Positions 48,070 through 57,492 of a stretch of DNA of 64,000 nt are shown piece after piece. Position 1 is the stretch's first letter. Every line of letters starts with the position of its first letter. The notes beneath the pieces were generated by a model. It saw only the letters and a program-made list of their open reading frames with translations, was not told where the DNA came from and did not search any database. Position numbers and translations under genes: made by a program. The stretch is taken from assembly GCA_963765875.1 (NCBI GenBank), contig CAVXYK010000018.1:124001-188000 (forward strand), written 5' to 3'. This DNA is from JAWKOK01 sp963765875. GTDB taxonomy: Bacteria > Chloroflexota > Anaerolineae > Caldilineales > Caldilineaceae.

Positions 48070-48624
48070 TCATCTCTTGACGGTCGATTCATGCGACGCC
48101 AACGCCCGTTGCGCCTGATCCATATGGAGTTCATCATGTGCTACACAAAATTCGAGGTAATCCCCCAAGTTATAGCGAAGCGGTACCCATTTAATGATCC
48201 CGCACATCGTCTGCAAATCAGCCTGAGCCGCCTGCTCGATCATGGTCGATAACCGTGCTTGTTGTGCCAGCCACCGCGTCAAGATCTCTGGGCTGTAAAC
48301 GGCCGTCGGGTTCTTCGATTTGAGCGTGGGGAGGCTCGACTGTGGGTCAAACTGCTTTTGAAAAAAGCGCCCGGCCAACCAGGAATGTCGAAATGTCCCG
48401 TCTGAATTGGGAGGCTCTGGTTTGTTCAGGGCAGACGTGAAGTTAGGGGACAACCACTCAAAAACCACAACGAGATGTTGAAAACATTGATCCACACTCC
48501 ACTCACCTAGCTCAGGTTGCCAACTGCGTTGAGCCTGATTAAGCGGCATCAAAACAGTTTCCACAACCTGACGATTGTGACGGTTGCGTGCCTCTAGATC
48601 GGCTAGGTATTCTTGTTTGGGCAT
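48070..48624 (-). CDS. DinB-like protein
   Basis: A four-helix-bundle protein of about 184 residues of the DinB/YfiT-like family (metal-binding, often thiol transferases or hydrolases). PLNQAQRSWQPELGEWSVDQ and CFQHLVVVFEW hold the first histidine; GDYLEFCVAHDELHMDQAQR holds the C-terminal H-x-x-x-H pattern. The start is uncertain: ATG at 48624 or a TTG at 48633, which has AGGAG ten bases upstream. Function unknown. Confidence 0.82.
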   Translation of the reverse strand: MPKQEYLADLEARNRHNRQVVETVLMPLNQAQRSWQPELGEWSVDQCFQHLVVVFEWLSPNFTSALNKPEPPNSDGTFRHSWLAGRFFQKQFDPQSSLPTLKSKNPTAVYSPEILTRWLAQQARLSTMIEQAAQADLQTMCGIIKWVPLRYNLGDYLEFCVAHDELHMDQAQRALASHESTVKR

Positions 48625-48979
48625 TGACTGCAAGTTGATTCTGCTCCTTGTGACGAATATGTTCTTGTCCAAAACGACAAACTGCTAGTACACGACGGCG
48701 TAAGTAGGCCGATGGACCTTAGGTAACGCTATCAGCATGGCAAGCCTGGCCAATCAGACTGTTCCAAAGGTACCAGGAGTCGTCCAGTTGACAGCCGGAC
48801 CTACGAACCAGCACCCACTTCTTCATCAAGGCGGCTTCAGAGAGCGCGCTCAGCACACAGACCGCACCAAACTCATTGGCCTCCGGCCCGGATAAGCGAA
48901 TCGATTATGTGACGGTTGTTTGTCTCACGATCATTTTCCCACAGGCTCAAAGCATCCAATAATCCGACGGCGGCATCAA
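48625..48979. other. Intergenic region with a possible frameshifted short gene
   Basis: On the minus strand, right after the histidine phosphatase gene, SLWENDRETNNRHIIDSLI and, in another frame, EFGAVCVLSALSEAALMKKW read like coding sequence. They stop near 48722. I do not recognise the product. The lower end includes palindrome-like bases (AGTCCGGCTGTCAACTGGAC). It may be a small decayed gene. Confidence 0.3.
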
Positions 48980-49615
48980 TCAATGAGGCAGATGTGACAG
49001 GTCGTTGATCGTATCTGTCTTAAAATTCGCCACGCCATCATCGTCGACCATTATAAGCCGGGTCACACCGGTTGGATCAATATGCAGCGAAGCGAAGATC
49101 ATGGGCAGCGGCCAATGGAGCAGCTTTGCCAACAGCGTCAGGATCACGCCCTTATGGCAGAAGAGCGCAATGCGTTTGTCCGACCCGCTCTCGACACGAT
49201 ACAGTTCCCCGTCTCGGCGATAGCCGTACGTTGCCAGAAGTGTATCAAACCCGTCCGATACTCGAGCGTATTGCTCAACCCCCTCCGGCATGCACTCGGT
49301 GAGGTCGAATCCAGCATCTGTTTGAATGGCTTTGCCGTCAGGCAGGAGCAGCTTGCCGGTCGCTTCCCACAGATAGACATCACCACGCTTGATCGCACGC
49401 TCTCGTAGCCAATCCAAGGTTGTGGCCGATTGTCCTTTTCGATCTGATGTGTAGCTGCACGTCTCCTGCGCTCGTCCCAGAGGGCTGACATAAATGTCAT
49501 CGATCTCGACTGTCTCCAGGGCATCTGCCAACTGCCCGGCTTCCTTCTTGCCCAATTCGGTGAGCGCATCATTTTCATAATCCGGATCGCCATGTCGAAT
49601 TAGCAGCACTTCCAT
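48980..49615 (-). CDS. Histidine phosphatase superfamily protein
   Basis: A 211-residue phosphoglycerate mutase-like phosphatase. The catalytic RHG is in MEVLLIRHGDPDYENDALTE; the second active-site part is IYVSPLGRAQETC, and the C-terminal catalytic histidine is in IALFCHKGVI. The start at 49615 lies right at the catalytic strand; a start at 49645 would add ten residues. The substrate is unknown. An element of the GTAGGGGCGACC type lies just upstream. Confidence 0.92.
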   Translation of the reverse strand: MEVLLIRHGDPDYENDALTELGKKEAGQLADALETVEIDDIYVSPLGRAQETCSYTSDRKGQSATTLDWLRERAIKRGDVYLWEATGKLLLPDGKAIQTDAGFDLTECMPEGVEQYARVSDGFDTLLATYGYRRDGELYRVESGSDKRIALFCHKGVILTLLAKLLHWPLPMIFASLHIDPTGVTRLIMVDDDGVANFKTDTINDLSHLPH

Positions 49616-49647
49616 CTTTGATACCGTGTCCTTTTCTGTTTTCATGT

Positions 49648-49775
49648 AACACCAATTGTCCGGTCCAAGATCGTGTTTCGTAGGGGCGACCCTTGCGGTC
49701 GCCCGCTGTAGTGAGCGGGCGGGGGCAAGCCCCACCCCTACGAAACCATGGTTCACGAATGGGCAAACGGTATGA
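49648..49775. repeat. GTAGGGGCGACC element, copy 2
   Basis: TTTCGTAGGGGCGACCCTTG begins the core at 49677 and CCCCACCCCTACGAAA ends it near 49745; the inner hairpin is GCCCGCT-GTAGTG-AGCGGGC. The flanks ACCAATTGTCCGGTCC (left) and GAATGGGCAAACGGTATGAC (right) recur, diverged and inverted, around the copy at 42117-42250. Confidence 0.8.
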
Positions 49776-49794
49776 CGGCACAGCCATCCGCATC

Positions 49795-50637
49795 TTACCT
49801 GGTCGGCAGGCCCGGCACTTTGACCCGAACCCGGTACAGTGAAGTGCGAGCAGTGATGTACAGACTGCGCCGGTCTTCATCACCCCAGGCACAGTTGGCC
49901 GGGCGCTCCGGGGTGACGATCACGCCCAGGTGCGTCCCGTCCGCTTCGAAGACCCAGATGCCGGTTGCGCCGGTGACGTAGAGATTGCCCTCGGAATCGA
50001 CCTTCATGCCATCGGGCGAGCCGGGTTGCGGGTGGTCCATGTCTGCGATCACTCGGCTGTTGCTGATCGTACCGTCGACGCTGACGGCAAAGGCGCGGAC
50101 ATGGCGGTGGTAGGAGTCGTCCACGTAGAGGATGGATTCGTCCGGTGAAAAGGCCAGGCCGTTGGGTCGTTCGAAGTCGTCTGCCAACAACTGGAGTTCA
50201 CCGGCTGCGGTAATGACATAGACGCCGTTACAGGGCTGTTCCTTTTCTTCCGGCTCGATGCCATAGGGTGGATCGGTGAAATAGATGGCGCCATCAGATC
50301 TCACGACCACATCGTTGGGACTGTTGAGGCGCTTGCCACCATAGCGATCGGCCACCGTGACCACACGGCCATCGGCTTCGATGCGCGAGAGCTGGCGACC
50401 ACTATGTTCGCAGGCCAGCAGGCGACCCTCTCGATCCAGGGTCAGGCCGTTGGCGTTGCCCGTCGGCTCGCGCCAGACCACTGCGCCTGACTCTGCCGTC
50501 CAGCGATAGGTGCGGTTGGCCGGGATATCGGAAAAGAGCAGCGAGCCGTCATCCTGCCAGACCGGGCCTTCAGTGAACTGAAAGCCGGTCGCCAGCTGTT
50601 CGGGATCGCCTGATTCGATCAGTGTTTTGAGTTTCAT
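49795..50637 (-). CDS. SMP-30/gluconolactonase-like protein
   Basis: A 280-residue six-bladed beta-propeller lactonase. FTEGPVWQDDGSLLFSDIPA contains the metal-binding glutamate. NRTYRW, NGLTLDREGRLLACEHSGR, the metal-binding asparagine in LNSPNDVVVRSDGAIYFTDP and the aspartate in VDDSYHRHV are all present. The start at 50637 has GGAG upstream. It probably opens a sugar lactone and fits the sugar-acid genes around it. Confidence 0.93.
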   Translation of the reverse strand: MKLKTLIESGDPEQLATGFQFTEGPVWQDDGSLLFSDIPANRTYRWTAESGAVVWREPTGNANGLTLDREGRLLACEHSGRQLSRIEADGRVVTVADRYGGKRLNSPNDVVVRSDGAIYFTDPPYGIEPEEKEQPCNGVYVITAAGELQLLADDFERPNGLAFSPDESILYVDDSYHRHVRAFAVSVDGTISNSRVIADMDHPQPGSPDGMKVDSEGNLYVTGATGIWVFEADGTHLGVIVTPERPANCAWGDEDRRSLYITARTSLYRVRVKVPGLPTR

Positions 50638-50683
50638 TGGGGCTCCAATATCAGTCGCGGTGGGTATGTCTCTCGACATTGGT

Positions 50684-50850
50684 GATTCCACTGCAAGAAG
50701 AAAAAGATCTGCCACAGATGGACACAGATAAACAACTGATATTCACAGATGAACTATGAACCACTCCTGTGCTGTCAGGGCTAATCTGTGGTTATCCAAC
50801 CCTATCTGTGTCCATCTGTGGCAAATTCGCCTTTTTGCAGTGGAGTCATT
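50684..50850. repeat. Long inverted repeat with CCACAGATGGACACAGAT arms
   Basis: TGCCACAGATGGACACAGATA (50710-50730) and its exact complement (50803-50823) pair perfectly. The pairing continues outward, with a few mismatches, through TCCACTGCAA (50686-50695) and TTGCAGTGGA (50835-50844). Short relatives with CACAGATTCACACAGAT occur near 3130 and 6820. Confidence 0.85.
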
Positions 50851-50875
50851 GGCTCACACGGATTCCCGAAGTATC

Positions 50876-52348
50876 TCAATATCCTAGGGGATAGTGTGGT
50901 TCTTGTGTTTGGCAAGAGCTGTAGGCAGTCAAAAACAGATCATAATCTTGCATCGAGAAACTGATTTCGTCCGAGGTATCCGACATAATCTCCTGCAGAA
51001 TGGCTATCATGTCACGAACGATAGTCTGTTGATCGAAGGCCAGATTGTATTTCTCTTGCTTGTCTTGCTGAACATCATACAGCTCAAAAAAGACCTCATT
51101 CTGAAAGAGGTCAACGATCAGTTTGTACTCTTGCTTCACCAGACAGCGCTGAAAGTTTCCTCTTGATCCATTGCCGTCGTATTGAATGAAGATGTGCTCT
51201 CTATCGATGGACGCTCCCTGTTCGATGGTGTCGCGCAGTGAAATGCCCGAAAGGTTCGGTGGACGATCCACTTCAAGCAGATCGCACAGGGTTGGCAATA
51301 CATCAATATGGCTGACCAACTCGGTCGACTGCTTGACAAAGGGACGCCCTTTGGGGCTTTTCAAGCCCATCGTCACGTGCGTTGATTCTTCATACATGCA
51401 CATTTTTTGCCACAAGCAATGCGAGCCCAACATCTCGCCATGATCGGCCGTGAACAGAATGAAAGGCATCATCGTAGAGATTCTCGGCTTTGAGGGCTTC
51501 GATGATTTTCCCGACGCAATCATCCAAGAGCGAGACCAGGCCCGCGTAGACGCGCCAGATTTCCTGCCAATCCTGTCGACTGTAGCGGCCGCCAAGGTAT
51601 CCCGGCAGATTGTAGAGCTGAAGCGGCGACTGGCCCTGCGACCAGAGGCCGACATTTTCCGGAAGGTCGTTGTGTTGCGTTTCCGGAATACCACGGTTCT
51701 GGAATCTCCAGCGGCGGATGCGGGGCCAGGAACATGGCATTGAGCAGAAACGGCTTCTCCTTATCGCGCTGCTGAATGGCCTCCAGCGATTTCTGAGCGA
51801 TATAGCCGTCGAAGAAATACTCAAGGCCGCCCTCATAACAGCCGGTCGTGGGAATGGAGTATTGCTTCAAGTGGCTATACCGACCGCCAACCATCTCCGG
51901 CAGCACGCCACGAAATGTCGGCCCGCCCGGCTGACGCATGTTGCCGGACTCGAGGTGATCGGCATAGCCGTTCTCCAAAGAAAGCCAATGCGTTTCACTA
52001 TTCGCAGAACGATCAAATTTCTCTTCGGTATAGAGGTGCTGTTTGCCCGTATGCCAGCTATCCCAATCACGCTCCAACAGGGCTGTAGAGGTTGGGCGTG
52101 TTGGCCGCAACCTCGCCATATGAGGCATCGCTTGCTTCCCAGGGGTTGATCAGGCAGCCCGTCTGATTGGGATAGCGCCCGGTGAAAAAGGCGCCTCTGG
52201 CCGGCACACAGAGCGGCGACGCACAATAGGCTCGATCAAAGGTCGTGCTTTCCGACAGCAGCCGGTTGATATTCGGCGTGTGCTCTCCAATTAAATCATA
52301 ACGCAATTGGTCGGCCATGATGATGACCAGATGGGGTCTGTCGCTCAT
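50876..52348 (-). CDS. Sulfatase, frameshifted three times
   Basis: A formylglycine-dependent sulfatase of about 490 residues. The start MSDRPHLVIIMADQLRYDLI carries the metal aspartates; LCVPARGAFFTGRYP is the formylglycine motif. Later: HPPLEIPEPWY, FTADHGEMLGSHCLWQ. Three breaks all fit a single extra base in a short run: GGG at 52080-52082 (LYSLLERDWDSW restored), a T/TT near 51690 (PWYPETQHNDLPENV) and AAA at 51462-51464 (DDAFILFTADHGE). The product would be an intact type I sulfatase with a normal C terminus. SnoaL-like and other sulfatase genes lie upstream. Confidence 0.85.
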
Positions 52349-52457
52349 GTTTCTCTCCAGATCTAGAGCCAATAAAAATGGGGTGTTCTGCTTTCCCTCT
52401 GTGCTCCTCCGTGCTCCCTCCGTGCCTCCGTGTTGAGCCCTTTGCATACCGGCTCCA

Positions 52458-52844
52458 TCAGTACATGGAATTGCCATTCTTCGATTCCCCTGGAATTTCT
52501 TGCATCGAGTCCCAATGCTCTACGATCTTGCCGTTTTCGTCGAAGCGGAAGAAGTCCATGGTGACGTATTCCAGGTTGTCGGGCCACGTCTGATGCGTGT
52601 GGAGAGCGACAAGATCGCCTTCCGCGACTGCGCGCACAAATTCGATATCCTTGTCTGGGTATTCATCCGCCATCCGCTCGAAATAGTGAATGAACGGATC
52701 TTTGCCGTCACCGACCAACGGATTGTGCTGAATATAGTCGTCGCCCACATACAACTCGACCGCCTTGGCCGGATCACCCTGGTAGGCCATACGATAGAAC
52801 TCGATTGCGTTGCGTTTGTTTGCCTCAAGATTGTGTTTCATCAT
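52458..52844 (-). CDS. SnoaL-like (NTF2 fold) protein
   Basis: A 128-residue protein of the SnoaL-like/polyketide cyclase fold. NAIEFYRMAYQGDPAKAVEL, then YVGDDYIQHNPLVGDGKDPF and the end TMDFFRFDENGKIVEHWDSM are typical. AGGAAAGGA lies upstream of the start at 52844. These proteins are small cyclases, isomerases or binding proteins; the substrate cannot be told. It is probably co-transcribed with the sulfatase that follows on the same strand. Confidence 0.88.
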   Translation of the reverse strand: MMKHNLEANKRNAIEFYRMAYQGDPAKAVELYVGDDYIQHNPLVGDGKDPFIHYFERMADEYPDKDIEFVRAVAEGDLVALHTHQTWPDNLEYVTMDFFRFDENGKIVEHWDSMQEIPGESKNGNSMY

Positions 52845-53323
52845 CGATTCCTTTCCTATTTCGCTCATGACGCAGCACGATCCGTAACCCTGAAAACACA
52901 ACGAGATCATGCGTTTTGTAGGTCACGCTTGCAGCGTGACAAGGTACACACACCGGACGGATCCAGAGGTCACCAAACTCGTCCGACTGCAAGTCGGACC
53001 TACAAAAGTCATGTTTTCATAGCGTCTTAGGCCAATCCAAGGGAATGGTTCTCCCAAAGTCCCCGGCACGGCCCACAAACGGGATCTCCGGACCAGACTT
53101 CAACTGGGCCGTGCCGGGGACTTGCGCTGGGGCATCTTTTTTCTCTGGAACGACCTTAAGTTTAGGCGAGGCATCGCTCCGCCGGACGGAATGCCATTCC
53201 ATCCTACAAAACCCATGTTTTCGTCTGGTTTTCAGTTCAGATCGCACTTCTATTTCAATTGTGCCCGCTCATGTTTCAGTTGCTTCCAGGTTAAGGTCAT
53301 GGCCGCTTCACGTTGAAGTTCAT
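52845..53323. repeat. Intergenic region with palindromic repeats
   Basis: It holds a hairpin of the GGTCACGC-TTGCA-GCGTGAC type near 52920, AGTCGGACC palindromes to 53005, repeat copy 2 at about 53025-53160 and a GGAATGCCATTCC palindrome near 53188. A plus-strand open frame from 53045 shares its space with the repeat and gives no recognisable protein. Confidence 0.65.
53025..53160. repeat. Dispersed nested palindromic repeat, copy 2
   Basis: Outer arms CTTAGGCCAATCC (53026-53038) and TGGAACGACCTTAAG (to 53160); inner arms AAGTCCCCGGCACGGCCCA (53057-53075) and TGGGCCGTGCCGGGGACTT (53104-53122). The copy at 535-655 has the same arms with a different short centre. Confidence 0.78.
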
Positions 53324-55094
53324 TCAGTCAATCCGCTCCACATAAACGTAGTACGCGCCGCAGATGGGTTGGTTGTGCTCGTCATAGAACCAGGTGTGGA
53401 GCAGGGTCTGGCCTGCTTCCAACACCACGGTGAAGACGGCCGCTTCGTCATCCGGCGACACCGGCTGGACAGAGGGTTCACGCGCAATCATCAAGCGTGC
53501 TTGGGCATATGGGCATGGCCACGCCGGCTTTGCCCTCACCATCAAAGAAGTGTGTCGCCGTGCACGCTTCGGTCAGCTTCAGTCCGCTCTCACGCGGCCA
53601 GCGTCGCAGTTCAAAGCGGTAGGTTCCGGCGCGTTCGATCTCCAGATCCCAGTAGCTGTTCTTGCGTTCGGCGATACGAACCTGCTCCTGCTGGTCCACA
53701 AAGACATCGCGCCATTCGCAGGCCGTGAGCAACATGGGGTTCTCTTCGTCGCTGCCCACGATGATGCGCTGCACCTGGTTGGCAACCGGCTCGACGCCCT
53801 GCCACCACTCATCCAAGGCAGCCTGCATCTTGGCGGCGATGTCGGGATGCTGGTCGAATACATTGTTCTCCTGCATGGGATCGCTGTCGAGATCGTAGAG
53901 TTCGGTCTCTTCCAGCAGACGCCAGCGTCGCCAGAGCACGCCCGTACCCTCCTGCGCGCATGATCGATCGCGCATCCGGCGTGGGATAGTCGGTGTGCGG
54001 CATGCGGCTGTAGTTGACGAAGAGCATACGCTCTTCCGGCGGCGACGCTTCACCGCGTAGCACCGGGGCCAGGCTGATCCCGTCCATTTCATGGCTTCTG
54101 GGCTGGGACAATCCGCATAGGTCGATGAAGGTCGGCAGCAGGTCCTGGATCTGTGTCAGCCCTGCGATGTCGCGTGGCTCGCCCAGGTTGCCGTTTGGCC
54201 AGTGCACGAAACAGGGCACACGATGGCCACCCTCCCAGAGCGTCACCTTGCCGCCGCGCATGCCCGCGTTGTAGTAGGTCGGGCCGAAGGTGCTGCCGTT
54301 GTCGGTCATGAAGATGAGGATGGTGTTCTCCTCGATGGCCAGCTCGCGCAGGAAAGCACGCAACTCGCCCACGTGGGTGTCCACGTTGCGGATCATGGCC
54401 AGAAAGCGAATGATGCGTGTCCGCAGCGACGGCTCCAGCTCGGGCAACGCGTCTTCGCCCGCGGCAAAAGCGGCTTCGGCGGCCTCCCGATCTTCGGCAG
54501 GCGCCCAGAGTGGGTAGTGGGGCGCATTGGTCGGCAGGTAGGCGAAGAAGGGTTCATCAGCGTCGACGCGCTCCTGCATCCAGGCCATGGCTTCACGGAA
54601 GAAGACTTCGGTGCAGTAGCCCTCGTAGCGTTCGCGGGTGCCGTTGTGGCAGTAGACATCGTCGAAGTAGTCGTTCTCCCAGTAGTCGGGCAACGAACTG
54701 ATGTGGGAGGAGGGAAACCAGAGGCTCTCTTCAAAGCCGCGATCCTGGGGGCGATAGGGATAGTTATCGCCCAGGTGCCACTTGCCGAAGAGGCCGGTGC
54801 GATAGCCGCCGGCATGAAAAATGTCGGCCATGGTCTGCAAGTCGGCGCGCAGGAGCGTGCGTCCGCTGCTCACATTGACCGCGCCGTTGCGCGCCGCGTC
54901 CAGCCCGGTGAGCATCTGCCCGCGGTGGGCGTGCACATGGGCGCAGCGTGGAAGTCGACCAGGCGCACGCTCTCGTCATGCAATTGGTCCAGATTCGGCG
55001 TCACAGCGACCGGGTTGCCGTGGCAGGCGAGATCGCCGTAGCCCTGGTCGTCGGTGATGACGATGATGACGTTGGGGGGTTTTCCGTTTGACAT
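53324..55094 (-). CDS. Sulfatase with C-terminal beta domain, frameshifted three times
   Basis: A sulfatase of about 589 residues. The start MSNGKPPNVIIVITDDQGYG is followed by FHAAPMCTPTRGQMLTGL, the formylglycine motif, once a C is added at the CC run near 54924. Later: GLFGKWHLGDNYPYRPQDRG, IFMTDNGSTFGPTYYNAG. The second break lies near 53958 (IMRA to EGTGVLWRRWRLLEETELYD). The third fits an extra C at 53511-53513 (GVAMPYAQARLMIA). The C-terminal 150 residues (RAGTYRFELRRWPRESGLKL, FTVVLEAGQTLLHTWFYDEH) form a carbohydrate-binding-like beta domain. No signal peptide is seen. Confidence 0.85.
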
Positions 55095-55111
55095 GAGGAC
55101 TCTCCGTTGGT

Positions 55112-55330
55112 CTACAGTTTCACTTCTTCAACAAACTCAATGCCATGTCCAAGCGTCTGGGAAACCCGGCGCTGAATGACGTCGCAGCCTTCATGGTTCA
55201 GAATGAACTCTGCTACCGAGTAGGCACTACGATGCTGTTTCCAATGACGGCTTTGTTGAGGATTTGCGTAGATTCTCGCCCATGATTCAAGCGAGGAGAT
55301 TTCGTTTCCCGACGAGTCTTCTATGCGCAT
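55112..55330 (-). CDS. Small conserved hypothetical protein
   Basis: 72 residues: SSLESWARIYANPQQSRHWK, then QHRSAYSVAEFIL and the end LGHGIEFVEEVKL. The pattern ESW...HWKxxRSAYxxA resembles a family of small uncharacterised proteins, some near restriction or CRISPR-like genes; I cannot assign it firmly. The gene sits between two sulfatase-side genes and the FG-GAP gene. Confidence 0.5.
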   Translation of the reverse strand: MRIEDSSGNEISSLESWARIYANPQQSRHWKQHRSAYSVAEFILNHEGCDVIQRRVSQTLGHGIEFVEEVKL

Positions 55331-55422
55331 GGAATACGAATTCGTTGGATGTTCATGCGGTTACCTCATGCAAGAACGTCTTGAAAGAGAATTGCACGGG
55401 CGGCTGGTTGTGCTCCCTGCGG

Positions 55423-57096
55423 TCATTTGACCAAGAGAGGCAGCCAGAATCGACGTGTAAGCTGGCCCCGGTTGATCCACAGGCTCGGCTCAATTCCGGT
55501 ACCGCTGGTGACGGCATCGAGATCGCCGTCACCGTCCAGGTCGCCAAGCGCGACACCGGTGCTCGTCGCCAATCCGAGGTTCTGTCCAGAGAAAACGAAT
55601 GTAGCATCACCCTGGTTCAGCCACAGCTTATCTGCGCTGTTATTGACCGAATAGGCATCGAGATCGCCATCGCCGTCGAAGTCCCCCAGCCTGGCCGGGC
55701 CAAGGCTCCCCAGTTGCTGTCCCCCCACGAGCGTGCCATTCCCCTCATTTAGCCAGACGGCGCGGGTTGAACCGGCTTGCGGCGCGACAAAGGCATCCAG
55801 GTCGCCGTCGCCATCCAAATCTCCGAGATCCACGGAATGGGCAAAAAGGCCATCGATGGTCTGTGTGCTGGTGTAGACGCCACCACCCAGATTAACCCAC
55901 ACGTCCCCTCCTTCTCGCCTGCCTCTCACGGCTATTGCATCTAGATCCCCATCATTGTCAAGATCACCCAGCGACAGGTCCATGTACGTGCCCTTACCCA
56001 AGGACTGAGTGCCAAGTTGCAATCCACCTGCGCCGTCATTCCAAAAAATACGGTTGCCTGCATAGTCGCATTCTTGATTTGGATCATAGGGATCGCACAT
56101 AGTGACGGTGACTGCATCCAGATCACCGTCGCCGTCTAGATCGCCCAGTACAACCTTCCGGATGAGGTAGGCGCCGGCAAAGACCTCGCCGCCGTAGCTG
56201 AATGTGCCGTGTCCATCGTTACGCCAGAAACTGTCGTTCTGGATACCAGCCAGGAGCGCATCCAGGTCTCCATCCCCGTCTAGGTCGCCCATGGCCACGC
56301 CGATGATGAAGTCAGTGCCGAGGTCGATACCATTTGTGGAAAAATGCCCAGTTCCGTCATTGAACCAGACGGAACTGGCGTCGTCACGATGGCCAAGGAA
56401 GATGTCGAGATCGCCGTCACCGTCCAGATCGCCCAGATTGATGTCTAAGCTCCAGGTGGAGTCCAGTCCGGAACGGCGATAGAATAGCGTGCCGCTCCCC
56501 GCTTTAACTGCAGTGCGGAATTGCCAGACAGCCGGTACGTCGAGCGCCGTGCCGGTGATGGCCTGGGTGTTGGTGGTAACGACACCTTGGACAAGCTCAC
56601 CAGTGAAGAATGGGCGTGCCGGCATGATCTCTATTTCCGTATTGTCGACTGTATAGGTGGCTGTCATCAAGCCATGCTGGGCGCCATGGATGGGAATCGT
56701 GCGTGTAGAGACGGTGCTGGAGTCGATGGCCGAGGCAAAGCTGGCGATGATGGTTGTGGTGATGGGTGCGTCATGCGAATTAGGCTGCGGCTGAAGCATC
56801 GGCTGATCTGCGGGACTTGCAGCGATTGTCGCAGCCAGTAGACCGAGTAGAACAAAGGCTGGGAGTATGGCCATCCATAGTCGTCCCAAACTGGCCAGCA
56901 AGGCGCGTGTGGTTAATACCACCCTCTGGACGGCGCCCCACCAAGCGGGCCTGGTCAGATCGTCTGTCCGTATCCGCCCACGAATCGAGCCGTCCAAGAC
57001 AACAAAGCAGCGAATGGCAACCGGTTGGCCCACGTCGAAAAGGGCTCGAAGCGAGGAAGATACCTGATGGGCTTGTATGCGCAAAAACTCGCTCAT
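55423..57096 (-). CDS. Secreted FG-GAP (integrin-like) beta-propeller protein
   Basis: 557 residues. The N-terminal 65 residues are cytoplasmic and basic, followed by a membrane helix (MAILPAFVLLGLLAATIA). An Ig-like domain (ITTTIIASFASAIDSSTVST, EIEIMPARPFFTGELVQGVV) precedes seven FG-GAP repeats with the calcium-binding loop GDLDGDGDLDA (two vary: GDLDNDGDLDAI and GDFDGDGDLDAY). Seven repeats make one propeller. The C terminus is LTRRFWLPLLVK, similar to RRIHLPIVMR in the giant secreted protein. It is probably surface-exposed. The long region before the helix is unusual for a signal peptide. Confidence 0.88.
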   Translation of the reverse strand: MSEFLRIQAHQVSSSLRALFDVGQPVAIRCFVVLDGSIRGRIRTDDLTRPAWWGAVQRVVLTTRALLASLGRLWMAILPAFVLLGLLAATIAASPADQPMLQPQPNSHDAPITTTIIASFASAIDSSTVSTRTIPIHGAQHGLMTATYTVDNTEIEIMPARPFFTGELVQGVVTTNTQAITGTALDVPAVWQFRTAVKAGSGTLFYRRSGLDSTWSLDINLGDLDGDGDLDIFLGHRDDASSVWFNDGTGHFSTNGIDLGTDFIIGVAMGDLDGDGDLDALLAGIQNDSFWRNDGHGTFSYGGEVFAGAYLIRKVVLGDLDGDGDLDAVTVTMCDPYDPNQECDYAGNRIFWNDGAGGLQLGTQSLGKGTYMDLSLGDLDNDGDLDAIAVRGRREGGDVWVNLGGGVYTSTQTIDGLFAHSVDLGDLDGDGDLDAFVAPQAGSTRAVWLNEGNGTLVGGQQLGSLGPARLGDFDGDGDLDAYSVNNSADKLWLNQGDATFVFSGQNLGLATSTGVALGDLDGDGDLDAVTSGTGIEPSLWINRGQLTRRFWLPLLVK

Positions 57097-57492
57097 TTTA
57101 CTGCCTCCCTATGTGACTAACGTTGGCTTCAGCTGCCGTCGTCCTCACAGGTCGACTACATGTGGATTGTCACGAAGTCGTCATGCTATGGCCTCTGAGC
57201 CGGTTGGCTAGACAGTCAATAGAAGTTCAGTCTCGTTGCCGCGGTCTCTGACCATCCAGAACAGCTACCGAAGTAAGCCTAGTGTAGCCAAGGTTAGAGA
57301 TGGAGGCAAGGGGTCAAACGCGATGCTGCCGAGACAGTTGTCAGCACCCGGTGGTGGCACCGCTCAAACCCGACCAATTGGGCCAGGAGAAGATGGCGGA
57401 AAAGCGGTCAAACCAGAAAAGTTGCCTTCGCTTCCGCTTGCCTGCTATGCTCAACTGAGCAATTGAGGCAAGCATAGAAAGGAAGCAGACAG
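57097..57492. other. Intergenic region, nothing firm
   Basis: No gene or strong repeat is seen. The region carries promoters for the FG-GAP gene (left) and the MgsA-C gene (right), but no clear -35/-10 pair stands out. A ribosome site (AAAGGAAG) lies at its right end. Confidence 0.4.

Noticed and set aside
53045..53728. Long plus-strand open frame of about 227 codons
   Set aside because: It runs through a palindromic repeat and then opposite the conserved sulfatase gene; the product has no recognisable domain.
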